A stretch of 11,415 nucleotides of DNA, taken from Candidatus Dormiibacterota bacterium. GTDB taxonomy: Bacteria > Chloroflexota > Dormibacteria > UBA8260. The translations under genes and the position numbers were made by a program. Positions within the stretch are counted from its first letter, which is position 1. Each line of letters opens with the position of its first letter. The notes below the pieces were generated by a model, which saw only the letters and a list, made by a program, of their open reading frames with translations, searched no databases and was not told the origin of the DNA. The DNA lies in the NCBI GenBank assembly GCA_955652455.1, contig CATPBU010000269.1:1-11415 (forward strand), given 5' to 3'. Shown here one piece after another: positions 1 through 7,338 of the stretch.

Positions 1-1240
1 AGATCGTCGGGGACGTCGTCTCGATGGTCTGGGCGTTCAACACGGCGTTGAACTGCCAGACGTAGACGATGAAGCCGGACGATGTGCTTGAGCCCGCAGC
101 ATTGAAGTTAAGCGTGAGCCCGCTGCCCTTGGTGACGGTGAACGTCGCCGTCGGTTTCGTGCCCGATGGTGTGAGCCGCTGGAGGCAGGTGTGACCCTGG
201 TTGCTCCACTCCTCCTGATACCAGTAGAAATGCCCGTTGATCACCTGGTTGTACAGCGCGCCGAGGTGCTTCCCCAGCGGGGTGCCCATCTGGCCGTCGC
301 ACTGGTCGCCAACCTCGAAGCCCTGCATCGGGCCGGCGCCGTTGGTCCAGGCGTCGTTCACGACCGGATCCGTGACCGACTCGTTCTGCTCATGGCTCAG
401 CCCGCCGCTGAGCTCGCCGTCCGACAACAAACCGTTCGGATGGTTCCCGTCGTCGCACCCCGGGTTGCCGGGCACGAAGGGATCGTTGGCGTAGATCAGG
501 AAGCGCGAGAGGGAGGTGTTCTGGTGGTAGGCGCAGAAGAGCGCCAGGGTCGCCGGCACCTCGCCCGCCGAGCATGCGCCGAACGGCGGCGTCGAAGTGG
601 GGTCATTGGTGAAGCACGTCTCGACGTGGGGAGGCGTGAGCAGGAAGTACTCATGGCTCAGGTCGGTCGTGAGGTTGTTGGCGGCGGTGAAGTTGACGAG
701 CTCCTGCTGGATCTGGGGGTCGGTCAGGCACGCGGTCACCGGGCTGTTCACCGGGCACTGAGTGGCCGGATACGGGTCGGTGTCGAGCACCGCCCCGCCG
801 AACTTGGTCGCGTAACGCGAGAAGGCGCCGGTCAGGTCCTGGTACTGCGCCGAGACCGAGTCGGTGTTCTGGTTGCCGCCGCTGTCGTGGGCCAAGTCCG
901 TGAACCACCGCTTCAGCCCCGAGACGTAGGTGGCAGGGTAGGCGCCGAGGCCCCCGGGGCTCCACAACACCATGTAGTCCGTGTTCGACGGCATGACCGG
1001 GCCGCCGTTGTAGTCCATGTTGTTGAACACCGAGTCAAACCCAGCGGGCCGCTTCGCAGTACGGAGCGGGACGATGGAGGCCGGGTGCTTGCCATGGAGC
1101 TGCGTCGACGCGGCGGCCACGCTTGAGGTGGCGACCGGCCTGGCCGCTATGGCAACTGATGCGCTCGATGTGGCGACCGGCCAGAGCACGATGGCAGCGG
1201 TGGCGGACGCCACCAGTTTCCAACGCCCATGCATACCCAC
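1..1240 (-). CDS. Secreted EXORDIUM/PHI-1-like protein with HExxE motif and PKD-like domain (C-terminus cut by window edge)
   Basis: The minus-strand frame stays open for 413 residues from GTG 1240 to the left edge. Its N-terminus is a signal peptide: MGMHGRWK, then a hydrophobic stretch to about residue 28. The body matches the order of landmarks in the plant EXO/phosphate-induced-1 family: a Y-N-G-G-P-V-M block near residue 78, an alternating hydrophobic core, a C-A-Y-H segment, SHEQNESVTDP with H283, E284 and E287, an F-E-V-G-D-Q-C segment, and a closing Y-W-Y-Q-E-E-W...C segment near 345-357. From about 363 a PKD-like fold begins (PTATFTV, later YVWQFN). Paired cysteines suggest disulfides and an extracellular location. 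Plant members are cell-wall or apoplastic proteins; whether HExxE makes this a metal-dependent peptidase is inference. GTG 1240 fits the ribosome site best; ATG 1234 is an alternative. The gene is transcribed away from the ABC operon. It is sure as a secreted gene and moderate as to family. Confidence 0.85.
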   Translation of the reverse strand, partial: MGMHGRWKLVASATAAIVLWPVATSSASVAIAARPVATSSVAAASTQLHGKHPASIVPLRTAKRPAGFDSVFNNMDYNGGPVMPSNTDYMVLWSPGGLGAYPATYVSGLKRWFTDLAHDSGGNQNTDSVSAQYQDLTGAFSRYATKFGGAVLDTDPYPATQCPVNSPVTACLTDPQIQQELVNFTAANNLTTDLSHEYFLLTPPHVETCFTNDPTSTPPFGACSAGEVPATLALFCAYHQNTSLSRFLIYANDPFVPGNPGCDDGNHPNGLLSDGELSGGLSHEQNESVTDPVVNDAWTNGAGPMQGFEVGDQCDGQMGTPLGKHLGALYNQVINGHFYWYQEEWSNQGHTCLQRLTPSGTKPTATFTVTKGSGLTLNFNAAGSSTSSGFIVYVWQFNAVLNAQTIETTSPTI

Positions 1241-1245
1241 TTGGT

Positions 1246-1252
1246 ACCTCCC
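1246..1252 (-). promoter_or_regulatory. Ribosome binding site of the secreted EXO-like gene
   Basis: Read on the minus strand the sequence is GGGAGGT, a strong Shine-Dalgarno core. It lies 5-6 nt before GTG 1240 and 11-12 nt before ATG 1234, so it favours the GTG start. Confidence 0.7.
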
Positions 1253-1279
1253 TTTCGGCAGTCTGGTGTGTGTGGTCGG

Positions 1280-1309
1280 ATTAGAGCATCTGCTCCGAGC
1301 CGAACACAA
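1280..1309 (-). promoter_or_regulatory. Candidate sigma-70-type promoter for the EXO-like gene
   Basis: On the minus strand TTGTGT (1309-1304) is followed after 18 nt by TCTAAT (1285-1280). The pair is an imperfect -35/-10, and would give a 5' leader of roughly 30 nt that contains the GGGAGGT site. The boxes are weak matches found by eye. Confidence 0.3.
1284..1295. repeat. Short inverted repeat GAGCA-TC-TGCTC, possible operator
   Basis: GAGCATCTGCTC has two perfect 5-bp arms around a 2-bp centre. It lies between the candidate -35 and -10 of the minus-strand gene and touches the -10. A regulator bound here could block that promoter. The 12-bp length allows chance occurrence. The rest of 1241-1440 shows only GGTTAACC (1400-1407) as further symmetry and no reading frame I would call. 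Confidence 0.3.
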
Positions 1310-1440
1310 GTGTCGATGACTTGAGCGCTGTGGCACCGAGAGTGCCGCGCTGCGCGTGAGGCACTAACCGCAACCCACGCCACCATAGAGGGCCGTCACG
1401 GTTAACCTCACGTTCAGCTTGGTCGCGCAATCTGGGCGAC

Positions 1441-2064
1441 ATGAGCAGAGCGATCCTCGGACGCCGTCCGCCGTGGTTCCGCAGTCTTCCCGTCGTCGCG
1501 GCGGCCGCAGTGCTCGCTCTGGCCGCGTGCGGATCGGACGCCGCAAGTAGCCTGCCGGCGGGCGGGGGAGGTGCCACCCCCGGTGACACGGCCGTGGCCG
1601 GCGACAACGGTGGCGGCGAGGGCTCGCCGATCCGATTCGTCAGCAGCCGCAACCACTATCGCGTCGATTTCCCGGCGGCGATGTCCGAGGCGGCGGACGG
1701 CACGGCCACCGCAACCCGGGGCACCGAGAAGCTGAGCATCCAGGTGGTCAGCGGGTCGGCGGCGAGCGATCCGGCCGCGTACGCCAAGCGCGACCTGGGC
1801 ACAGTGCGCGCGCAGAGTCCGCAGTACACGCAGGTCGAGGCGCTGGCGGCCGTGTCGCTGGGCGGTCGCACCGTGCAGAAGGTTCTGTACTCCTGGACCA
1901 ACGGCACCAACCCGGTGACCGGCAACCCGCAGCTGCTGGCGACGGCGCGCTACTACGTGCCCAGGGATGCGTCGACCATGGCCGTCGTGACCTACTCCAT
2001 CGCTGCCAACCAATACGACCCTCAGGGCGCCGATGACGTCGCCATGACCTTCCAGTGGCAGTGA
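1441..2064 (+). CDS. PsbP/DcrB-like lipoprotein, first gene of the ABC operon
   Basis: This is a 207-residue exported lipoprotein. An Arg-rich N-terminus (RRPPWFR) leads into a hydrophobic stretch and the lipobox L27-A28-A29-C30, so Cys30 should be the lipidated residue. A Gly/Pro/Ser/Asp-rich linker of about 30 residues follows. From about residue 62 to the end there is a compact alpha/beta domain (HYRVDFP near its start, VVTYSIAA and MTFQW at the end) that reads like the PsbP/Mog1/DcrB fold, by overall pattern only. The stop overlaps the first ATPase gene, so it probably works with the transporter on the outer face of the membrane, as substrate-binding or accessory subunit. No Shine-Dalgarno precedes ATG 1441, but CAATCT (1428-1433) lies 7 nt upstream, so the message may be leaderless. 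Lipoprotein certain, fold moderate, role inferred. Confidence 0.85.
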   Translation: MSRAILGRRPPWFRSLPVVAAAAVLALAACGSDAASSLPAGGGGATPGDTAVAGDNGGGEGSPIRFVSSRNHYRVDFPAAMSEAADGTATATRGTEKLSIQVVSGSAASDPAAYAKRDLGTVRAQSPQYTQVEALAAVSLGGRTVQKVLYSWTNGTNPVTGNPQLLATARYYVPRDASTMAVVTYSIAANQYDPQGADDVAMTFQWQ

Positions 2065-2777
2065 GCGCCGCGGACGCCCTGCCCGAGGCGCGAGTTGACA
2101 GGACGGCCCCCGACGCCGAGGTGATCGACCTCTTCAAGGTGTATCGCGAGGGAGAGGCCGAAACCGTGGCGCTGCGCGGCGCCAGCCTGCGCTTGCGGGC
2201 CGGCGAGTTCGTCAGCCTGATGGGGCCGTCGGGCAGCGGCAAGTCGACGCTGCTGGCGATCATGGCCGGGCTGATGCAGCCCACGGCCGGGCGTGTGCTG
2301 GTCGGCGGGCACGACCTCAGCAGGCTCGACGAGTCCGAGCGAGCCGCGGTCCGCGCCGAGAAGATCGGGCTGGTGTTCCAGCGCGGCAACCTCGTGCCCT
2401 TCCTCACGGCCGAGGAGAACGTGGTGCTGGCCATGGAGATCGCCGGCCATCGTCGCGGCGCCACCGGCCGCGCCCGCGACCTGCTCGCGGCGCTCGGGCT
2501 GGCGGCCCGCTTGCGGCAGCGTCCCCACCAGCTCTCCGGCGGCGAGGTCCAGCGCGTCGGCATCGCGGTCGCGCTGGCCAACGACCCCGACCTGTTGCTG
2601 GGCGACGAGCTCACCGGCGAGCTGGACAGCGAGTCAGCTGCGCAGGTGATGGAGCTGCTGCTCGGCCTCCGCCAGCAGAGAGGGCTGACGCTGCTCGTGG
2701 TCACCCACAACCCCAACCTCGCAGCTGCGGCGGATCGGCAGCTGGTCATCACCGACGGGCTGATCGAGAGCATATGA
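2061..2777 (+). CDS. ABC transporter ATP-binding protein, MacB/LolD type (first of two)
   Basis: This is a 238-residue nucleotide-binding subunit with all standard motifs: Walker [10 protein letters not shown] (55-63), Q-loop Q107, signature LSGGE (158-162), Walker B ending in D182-E183, D-loop about 186-189 and switch His216. The short E-N-V helical region after the Q-loop is typical of the MacB/LolD/FtsE class that serves FtsX-type permeases. It couples ATP hydrolysis to the permease at 3477. Walker B continues as GDELTGELD instead of the usual ADEPTGxLD, and the segment after the signature reads IAVALAND where most have IARAL; the catalytic Glu is kept. GTG 2061 gives a 4-bp GTGA overlap with the lipoprotein stop, the same arrangement as elsewhere here; GTG 2055 is two codons upstream and equally possible. 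No strong ribosome site is visible, in line with translational coupling. Confidence 0.93.
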   Translation: MSAADALPEARVDRTAPDAEVIDLFKVYREGEAETVALRGASLRLRAGEFVSLMGPSGSGKSTLLAIMAGLMQPTAGRVLVGGHDLSRLDESERAAVRAEKIGLVFQRGNLVPFLTAEENVVLAMEIAGHRRGATGRARDLLAALGLAARLRQRPHQLSGGEVQRVGIAVALANDPDLLLGDELTGELDSESAAQVMELLLGLRQQRGLTLLVVTHNPNLAAAADRQLVITDGLIESI

Positions 2778-3484
2778 ACGTTCCAGTGGTGCTCGGGCTG
2801 GGCCTGCGACGTGCATACGCAACGGCCGCCGGGCCGGTCCGTGCCATCGACGGTGTCGACCTCGAGGTGCCCGCCGGTCAGCAGGTGGCCATCGTCGGTC
2901 CCAGCGGATGCGGGAAGTCCACGCTGCTGTCGGTCATCGGCTGTCTCGAACCCGCTGACGGCGGCTCCATCGTGGTGCTCGGCACTGACATCGGCGGCCT
3001 GCGCGCGGAGGAGCGCGCGAAGTGGCGGCGTGACAACGTCGGCTTCATCTTCCAGGCGTACGACCTGCTGCCGTTTCTCACGGCCACCGAGAACGTCACA
3101 TTGCAGTGCGGCATCTCTGATCGCGACCCCGCGGTGTCGCCACGCAAGCTGCTGGCCCGGCTCGGCCTGCGCGGTCACGAGGACAAGCTTCCCGACCAGC
3201 TCTCCGGAGGCCAGAAGCAGCGCGTCGGCATCGCCCGTTGCCTGATTCACCGTCCCCGGCTGGTGCTCGCGGACGAGCCGACCGGCGGGTTGGACTCGGT
3301 GACCTCGCGGGCGGTCGTCGACCTGCTCCTCGACGCGACGGCGGAGATCGGGGCCACCACCATCGTGGTGACGCACGACCCCGCGGTCGCGGAGCAGTTC
3401 GAGCGCATCGTCACCCTGCGCGACGGTCGCATCGTCGCCGACACCGCCCCTCAGGGTGCGTACCTGGTGGCACCGAATGTTTAG
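2774..3484 (+). CDS. ABC transporter ATP-binding protein, MacB/LolD type (second of two)
   Basis: This is a 236-residue ATPase. It has Walker [10 protein letters not shown] (42-50), Q-loop Q94, signature LSGGQ (143-147), Walker B with D167-E168 in the standard ADEPTGGLD context, and switch His201. The motif set is fully canonical. ATG 2774 overlaps the preceding stop by ATGA, and its own stop overlaps the permease start by 8 bp, so the gene is embedded in the operon. It differs clearly from the upstream ATPase at the signature, after Walker B and at the C-terminus, so the two are distinct subunits, probably a heterodimer on one permease. Transport of a lipid, peptide or antimicrobial compound, or a cell-wall role, would all fit the family; the substrate cannot be read from the sequence. 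Confidence 0.95.
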   Translation: MNVPVVLGLGLRRAYATAAGPVRAIDGVDLEVPAGQQVAIVGPSGCGKSTLLSVIGCLEPADGGSIVVLGTDIGGLRAEERAKWRRDNVGFIFQAYDLLPFLTATENVTLQCGISDRDPAVSPRKLLARLGLRGHEDKLPDQLSGGQKQRVGIARCLIHRPRLVLADEPTGGLDSVTSRAVVDLLLDATAEIGATTIVVTHDPAVAEQFERIVTLRDGRIVADTAPQGAYLVAPNV

Positions 3485-6197
3485 GTACGTGCTCCGCGAC
3501 CTGGTGCGCAACCCGCGCCGCACGCTGGCGTCGGTGGCCGGGATCGCGCTCGCCGTCGGTCTGTTCTCCGGCGTGGCCTTCTTCGTGGACACCTCGTCGG
3601 CGCAGATGACGTCTCGAGCGATCAGGCCTGTGGTCCTCGACATGCAGGCGGGCTTCACCAGCCCGTTGGGTACACCGAGCAGCGCCACGGCGCCGCCTCC
3701 CCCGACGATGGCGGAGCTGACCACTCAGATCCGCGCGATCCGCGGGGTGCGCGCCGCCGCGGGCTTCGCCAGCATGGTGCTGCCCGCCGGCTCGGTTCTC
3801 GGTCCCGCTGGGCCGGTCAGCGGTGCGGTAACGCTGATGGGGTTCGACCCCTCGTATTTGACGGACTTTCCGCTGGTGTCCACGGTCAGCGGCCAGTACG
3901 TTGCCGGCACGGGGCTGCTCAGCCAGCCGACCGCCGACCTGGTCCGCGCACCCCCGGGGAGCAGCGTGAGCGTGACGCTGCCGGGGCGGTCCGCGCCGCT
4001 GACCGTCTCGGTTGGTGCCACCGGCGACTTCACCAATGCGACGCCGCTGTTCCTGAGTCGCAGCCCCGACACACAGGGCGATTTCGCCGCCTCCCCGTAC
4101 GTGGTGGTCGTCGACATGGCGACCTTCCGCGACGTGGTGCTGCCGGCGGTGCGCGCTGACGCCAGCGCGACCGCGCCGGCCCTCAAGGCGCCGCCCATCG
4201 TCGAGGTGCACGTCGGCATCGACCGCGCGGCCCTGGTGTCCGACCCGGCGACCGCGCTGGTCACGACCGAGGGACTGCGTCGCACCATCGAGCGCCAGGC
4301 CCCGGGCGACATCACCGTCGTCGACAACCTCAGCGCGACGTTGACCGGCGCGCAGCGCGACAGCATTCTGGCCAAGGTTCTCTTCATCTTCCTCGGCCTT
4401 CCCGGCGTAGCCCTGGCGGCGTACCTGTCGCGCTACGCGGGCGGCCTTCTGGCTGAGGCGCAGCGACGTGAACGAGCAACGTTGCGCGCGCGGGGACTGC
4501 GGCCGCGCGCGATGCTGCGCGCGCTCGCGTTCAACACACTGGCGCTGGCGTTGGTGGGATCCGTGGTCGGACTCTGTCTTGGCTTCGGTGCGCTCGCTGT
4601 GCTGTTCAACGGCGTGCACGGTGACGGCGGCGCCTTCGCGGGATCGATCGGGCTGTCTGTGGCAGCGGCGGCGGTGACCACCGCGCTGGCTCTGTACCTG
4701 CCGGCGCGTCGCTCCCTGCTCAACGAGGTCAGCGAGGAGCGCCGCGACATCGAGGTCACGCGGCCGGCCGGCTGGCTGCGCTACCGCCTCGACGTCGCCT
4801 TCCTCGCGGCCGCTGGGGTGGTCGGCCTGGTCACCATCCTGAGCGGCGGGTTCAACCCGCCGTCGACGGTTGACACGCAGAGCGTCTCCCTGTCGTTCTA
4901 CCTGCTGCTGGCGCCGGCATTCCTGTGGATCGGCGCCACACTGCTGGCGGTGCGCGGGCTGTTGGCGCTCTCCGCGCGGCTGTCCGGACGCATCCACACG
5001 GAGAGCTTCCGGCGCCGGCTGGTGGGGCGCACCGCCCTGCTCAGCGTCCTCCGCCGTCCGCGAGCCGCCGCGGCGGGGATCATCGCGCTCAGCCTGGCGA
5101 TCGCGTTCGGGATGAGCGTGTCCCTGTTCGCGCGGACCTACCAGGCCGAGAAGCTCACCGACGCCCGTTTCGTGAACGGCGCCGACGTGCGTGTGACCCC
5201 GACGTCGAGTCAGGCGATGACCCCGGCGTTCGCGTCGACCCTGCAGGTGCAGGGGGTGCGCGCGGTGAGCCCGGTCATCGAGTCGTCCTCGGTGGTGGTG
5301 GGGACCGACAAGCGCACCATGATCGCGATCGATCCCGCCACCTTCCCAAACGTCGCCAGCATCCAACCGAGCTTCCTTGTCGGGATCACGCCGGCGCAGG
5401 CAATGAGCGCGCTGTCGTCCAACCCCGCAGCGGTGCTGATCGACCAGGAGCTGGCGCGCACCTTCAACATCGCGGTCGGTGACCACGTGCGCGTGCAGCT
5501 GCCGAGTCCCGGCGGCGGCGCGCCGGTGCCCACCACCCTGCTCGACGTCGGCATGTACACGAGCTTCCCGGGCTTTCCCGCGGGAGTCGACATCGTCGGG
5601 TCGCTGGCCGGGTACCAGGGCGCCGTGCATGCATCGCCGACGCTGTACCTCCTCGACACCGGTGACAGCGACACAACCGCGACGGCGGTCGCCGCGTCGC
5701 TGCGGTCCGGACCGGGACGCAGCACACCGCTGCTGATCGACACCATAGCCACCGCGATCAACCGCGACCAGTCGACGCTGTCCGCGCTGAACATCGACGG
5801 GCTGGGTAAGTTGGAGGGGCTGTACACGGTGCTGCTCAGCGCTCTCGGCATCGCCATCTTCGTGTTCGGCCTGCTGCTGCGCCGCCGCAAGGAGCACATC
5901 ACCATGCGCGCGCTCGGCATCCGTATGCGCAACCTGGTGTCGCTGATCGTCGCCGAGGCACTGCTCGTCGCGGTGGCGAGCATCGTGATCGGGGGCATCG
6001 TCGGCACCGCGATGGCGCTCGTCTTCGTGCAGATCCTGCGCCCGCTCTTCACGATTCCGCCGGCGGGGGTCACAGTCCCGGCGCTGTCGGTTGCACTCCT
6101 GCTCGGGCTGGTGCTCGTTGTCGCCGTGGCCGCCTCGCTGGTGGCGGGAGGCGTGCTCCGGCGCACCAGGCTCGTCGAGGTGCTGCGCGAGGAGTGA
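3477..6197 (+). CDS. FtsX-family ABC permease with about ten membrane segments
   Basis: This 906-residue membrane protein carries two FtsX-type units. I see hydrophobic segments near residues 17-37, 299-318, 350-376, 388-409, 440-457, 472-496, 531-552, 781-801, 822-852 and 867-892. Large external domains lie at about 40-298 and 553-780. Each FtsX unit has the cytoplasmic R-A-x-G loop that contacts an ATPase: ATLRARGLR near 334-342 and TMRALGIR near 809-816. Ten segments with two external domains is the layout of YbbP- and LolC-like multi-unit permeases, in which one chain can contact two ATPase subunits. ATG 3477 overlaps the previous stop by 8 bp, is preceded by GGTGG with 6-nt spacing, and opens with the MFRYVLRDL sequence expected of the family; GTG 3456 would add seven atypical residues. 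In this class ATP hydrolysis moves the external domains, often to extract lipids or lipoproteins or to signal. Confidence 0.93.
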   Translation: MFRYVLRDLVRNPRRTLASVAGIALAVGLFSGVAFFVDTSSAQMTSRAIRPVVLDMQAGFTSPLGTPSSATAPPPPTMAELTTQIRAIRGVRAAAGFASMVLPAGSVLGPAGPVSGAVTLMGFDPSYLTDFPLVSTVSGQYVAGTGLLSQPTADLVRAPPGSSVSVTLPGRSAPLTVSVGATGDFTNATPLFLSRSPDTQGDFAASPYVVVVDMATFRDVVLPAVRADASATAPALKAPPIVEVHVGIDRAALVSDPATALVTTEGLRRTIERQAPGDITVVDNLSATLTGAQRDSILAKVLFIFLGLPGVALAAYLSRYAGGLLAEAQRRERATLRARGLRPRAMLRALAFNTLALALVGSVVGLCLGFGALAVLFNGVHGDGGAFAGSIGLSVAAAAVTTALALYLPARRSLLNEVSEERRDIEVTRPAGWLRYRLDVAFLAAAGVVGLVTILSGGFNPPSTVDTQSVSLSFYLLLAPAFLWIGATLLAVRGLLALSARLSGRIHTESFRRRLVGRTALLSVLRRPRAAAAGIIALSLAIAFGMSVSLFARTYQAEKLTDARFVNGADVRVTPTSSQAMTPAFASTLQVQGVRAVSPVIESSSVVVGTDKRTMIAIDPATFPNVASIQPSFLVGITPAQAMSALSSNPAAVLIDQELARTFNIAVGDHVRVQLPSPGGGAPVPTTLLDVGMYTSFPGFPAGVDIVGSLAGYQGAVHASPTLYLLDTGDSDTTATAVAASLRSGPGRSTPLLIDTIATAINRDQSTLSALNIDGLGKLEGLYTVLLSALGIAIFVFGLLLRRRKEHITMRALGIRMRNLVSLIVAEALLVAVASIVIGGIVGTAMALVFVQILRPLFTIPPAGVTVPALSVALLLGLVLVVAVAASLVAGGVLRRTRLVEVLREE

Positions 6198-6207
6198 CCC
6201 AGGTCAC
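6194..6207. repeat. Inverted repeat GTGACC-CA-GGTCAC across the permease stop codon
   Basis: Two perfect 6-bp arms flank a 2-bp centre and span the TGA at 6195-6197. The loop is too short for a good RNA hairpin and no T-run follows, so a protein-binding site is more likely than a terminator. The half-site GTGAC recurs in the repeat at 6242-6259. Confidence 0.35.
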
Positions 6208-6241
6208 AGGAGAACCACATCCGCGCATCTCCAATCAAGGA

Positions 6242-6259
6242 CGTCACGTCGCTGTGACG
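6242..6259. repeat. Inverted repeat CGTCAC-N6-GTGACG upstream of the signalling cluster
   Basis: Two perfect 6-bp arms flank the loop GTCGCT. The repeat ends 32 bp before GTG 6292 and 21 bp before the candidate -10 box, so it sits where an operator or activator site for the signalling operon would be. As RNA it could also fold as a small hairpin ending the ABC message, but no T-run follows. Confidence 0.4.
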
Positions 6260-6280
6260 AGTTGATGGGGAATTAGCGCG

Positions 6281-6286
6281 GATACT
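6281..6286 (+). promoter_or_regulatory. Candidate -10 box for a leaderless signalling-operon transcript
   Basis: GATACT matches the -10 consensus TATACT/TANNNT at all but the first base and lies 5 nt before GTG 6292. No Shine-Dalgarno is seen. The in-frame TGA at 6286-6288 means the gene cannot begin upstream. A closely similar stretch (ATACTGA then CC and GTG) precedes the paralogous gene at 9908. No clear -35 is visible. Confidence 0.35.
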
Positions 6287-6291
6287 GAGCC

Positions 6292-7338
6292 GTGGCCATT
6301 CAGATCGCCAGTCAGCTTGAATCGTCGGGCGAGGAAGTCCTGTTTGGCGAGGCTCACCCACGACTCCTGCTTGTGGAGGACAGCCCGCACGATGCGATCC
6401 TCTACACAGCGATGCTCCGCTGGTCAGCCCTGAGCGACCTGTTCGACGTTGTCCATGTCAGCACCCTCACCGACTGCGTTGCGACATTCGCAGACGTCAA
6501 GCCGGCCTGCATCCTGCTCGACCTCGGCCTGCCGGACACCGACGGCATCGAGGGAATCGAGCGGATCCGCAGCGTCTCACTCGACGTTCCCGTGGTGGTG
6601 CTGACCGGGACCGACGACGACACGCTCGCCCTCGACGCCCTGAAGAGCGGTGCGCAGGACTACCTGGTCAAGAGTCGCGTCGACAGCAAGGTGCTCACCA
6701 GGTCGGTGCACGACGCGATCGCACGCATGCGGGGGGAGCAACGAATCAGCTTTCTCGCGTTCCACGACTCGCTCACCGAGCTGCCCAACCGCGCGCTCTT
6801 TGCCGACCGGCTGCAGATGGCTCTGGCCCATGCTCAACGACGAATCGGTCTCACACCGGTGGTGCTGGTCATCGACCTCGATCGTTTCACGGCGGTCAAC
6901 GACCGCCTTGGCCAATCCAGCGGCGACCTCCTGCTTCGGGCGATCGCACGACGTCTCGAGGGTGCGGTGCACTGCAGCGACACCGTTGCCCGCCTCGGCG
7001 GCAACCAGTTCGCGATCCTGTGTGAGGGCGCCCCAGCGGCCGAGGCCATCGGCGCGGCGCAGCAGGTGATCGATCTCCTTGCTGCTCCGTTTGTGCTCAC
7101 CGGCGCCGAGGTCTTCGTCGGAGCGAGCGTCGGAATTGCTGTGGCACTGCCGAATTCGACCGACAGCGACCGGCTGCTCCGGGACGCTGACCTCGCCATG
7201 TACCGAGCCAAAGCCGACGGCGGTGGTCGATTCGTCGTCTTCGAGGAGGACATGCGGGCCGTTGTGCCGTCGCGGCATGGAACTCCGTGGTCCGCAGATG
7301 GGATGGATGCATCGCTGCACCCCGACCCCACGTGGTGA
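6292..7338 (+). CDS. Receiver plus degenerate GGDEF (GGNQF) response regulator
   Basis: This is a 348-residue soluble protein. The receiver domain (about 23-145) has acidic pair E29-D30, phospho-acceptor D77 in ILLDLGLP, T105 and K127 in DYLVKS. The following GGDEF domain spans about 152-320: it has DSLTELPNR (159-167), D195 in VIDLDRF, N203 and D212 for nucleotide contact, and DLAMYRAKADG near the end. The signature is GGNQF (236-240), so both acidic residues are replaced by their amides and diguanylate cyclase activity is unlikely. The RxxD inhibitory site is also absent (HCSD at 227-230). The last 28 residues look unstructured. The stop overlaps the kinase gene by GTGA, so the kinase probably phosphorylates D77. 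Output may be GTP or c-di-GMP sensing or dimer contact; this is inference. An N-terminal tail of about 22 residues precedes the receiver. Confidence 0.93.
   Translation: MAIQIASQLESSGEEVLFGEAHPRLLLVEDSPHDAILYTAMLRWSALSDLFDVVHVSTLTDCVATFADVKPACILLDLGLPDTDGIEGIERIRSVSLDVPVVVLTGTDDDTLALDALKSGAQDYLVKSRVDSKVLTRSVHDAIARMRGEQRISFLAFHDSLTELPNRALFADRLQMALAHAQRRIGLTPVVLVIDLDRFTAVNDRLGQSSGDLLLRAIARRLEGAVHCSDTVARLGGNQFAILCEGAPAAEAIGAAQQVIDLLAAPFVLTGAEVFVGASVGIAVALPNSTDSDRLLRDADLAMYRAKADGGGRFVVFEEDMRAVVPSRHGTPWSADGMDASLHPDPTW

Noticed and set aside
191..1126. Long plus-strand open frame opposite the EXO-like gene
   Set aside because: Its translation is a low-complexity run of V, A, R, G and H with no domain pattern, as expected of an antisense frame over a high-GC gene. 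The minus-strand frame has a signal peptide, ribosome site and family landmarks.
1400..1407. GGTTAACC palindrome as an operator
   Set aside because: An 8-bp palindrome is expected by chance at this scale and it is not placed against a convincing promoter.
1748..3724. 658-codon minus-strand open frame across the lipoprotein and ATPase genes
   Set aside because: It overlaps three well-supported plus-strand genes with intact motifs and shows only Ser/Arg/Ala-rich low-complexity sequence.
3411..5897. 828-codon minus-strand open frame across the permease gene
   Set aside because: The product is dominated by R, G, H, Q and A without hydrophobic segments or domains. It is a shadow of the plus-strand permease, whose membrane pattern is clear.
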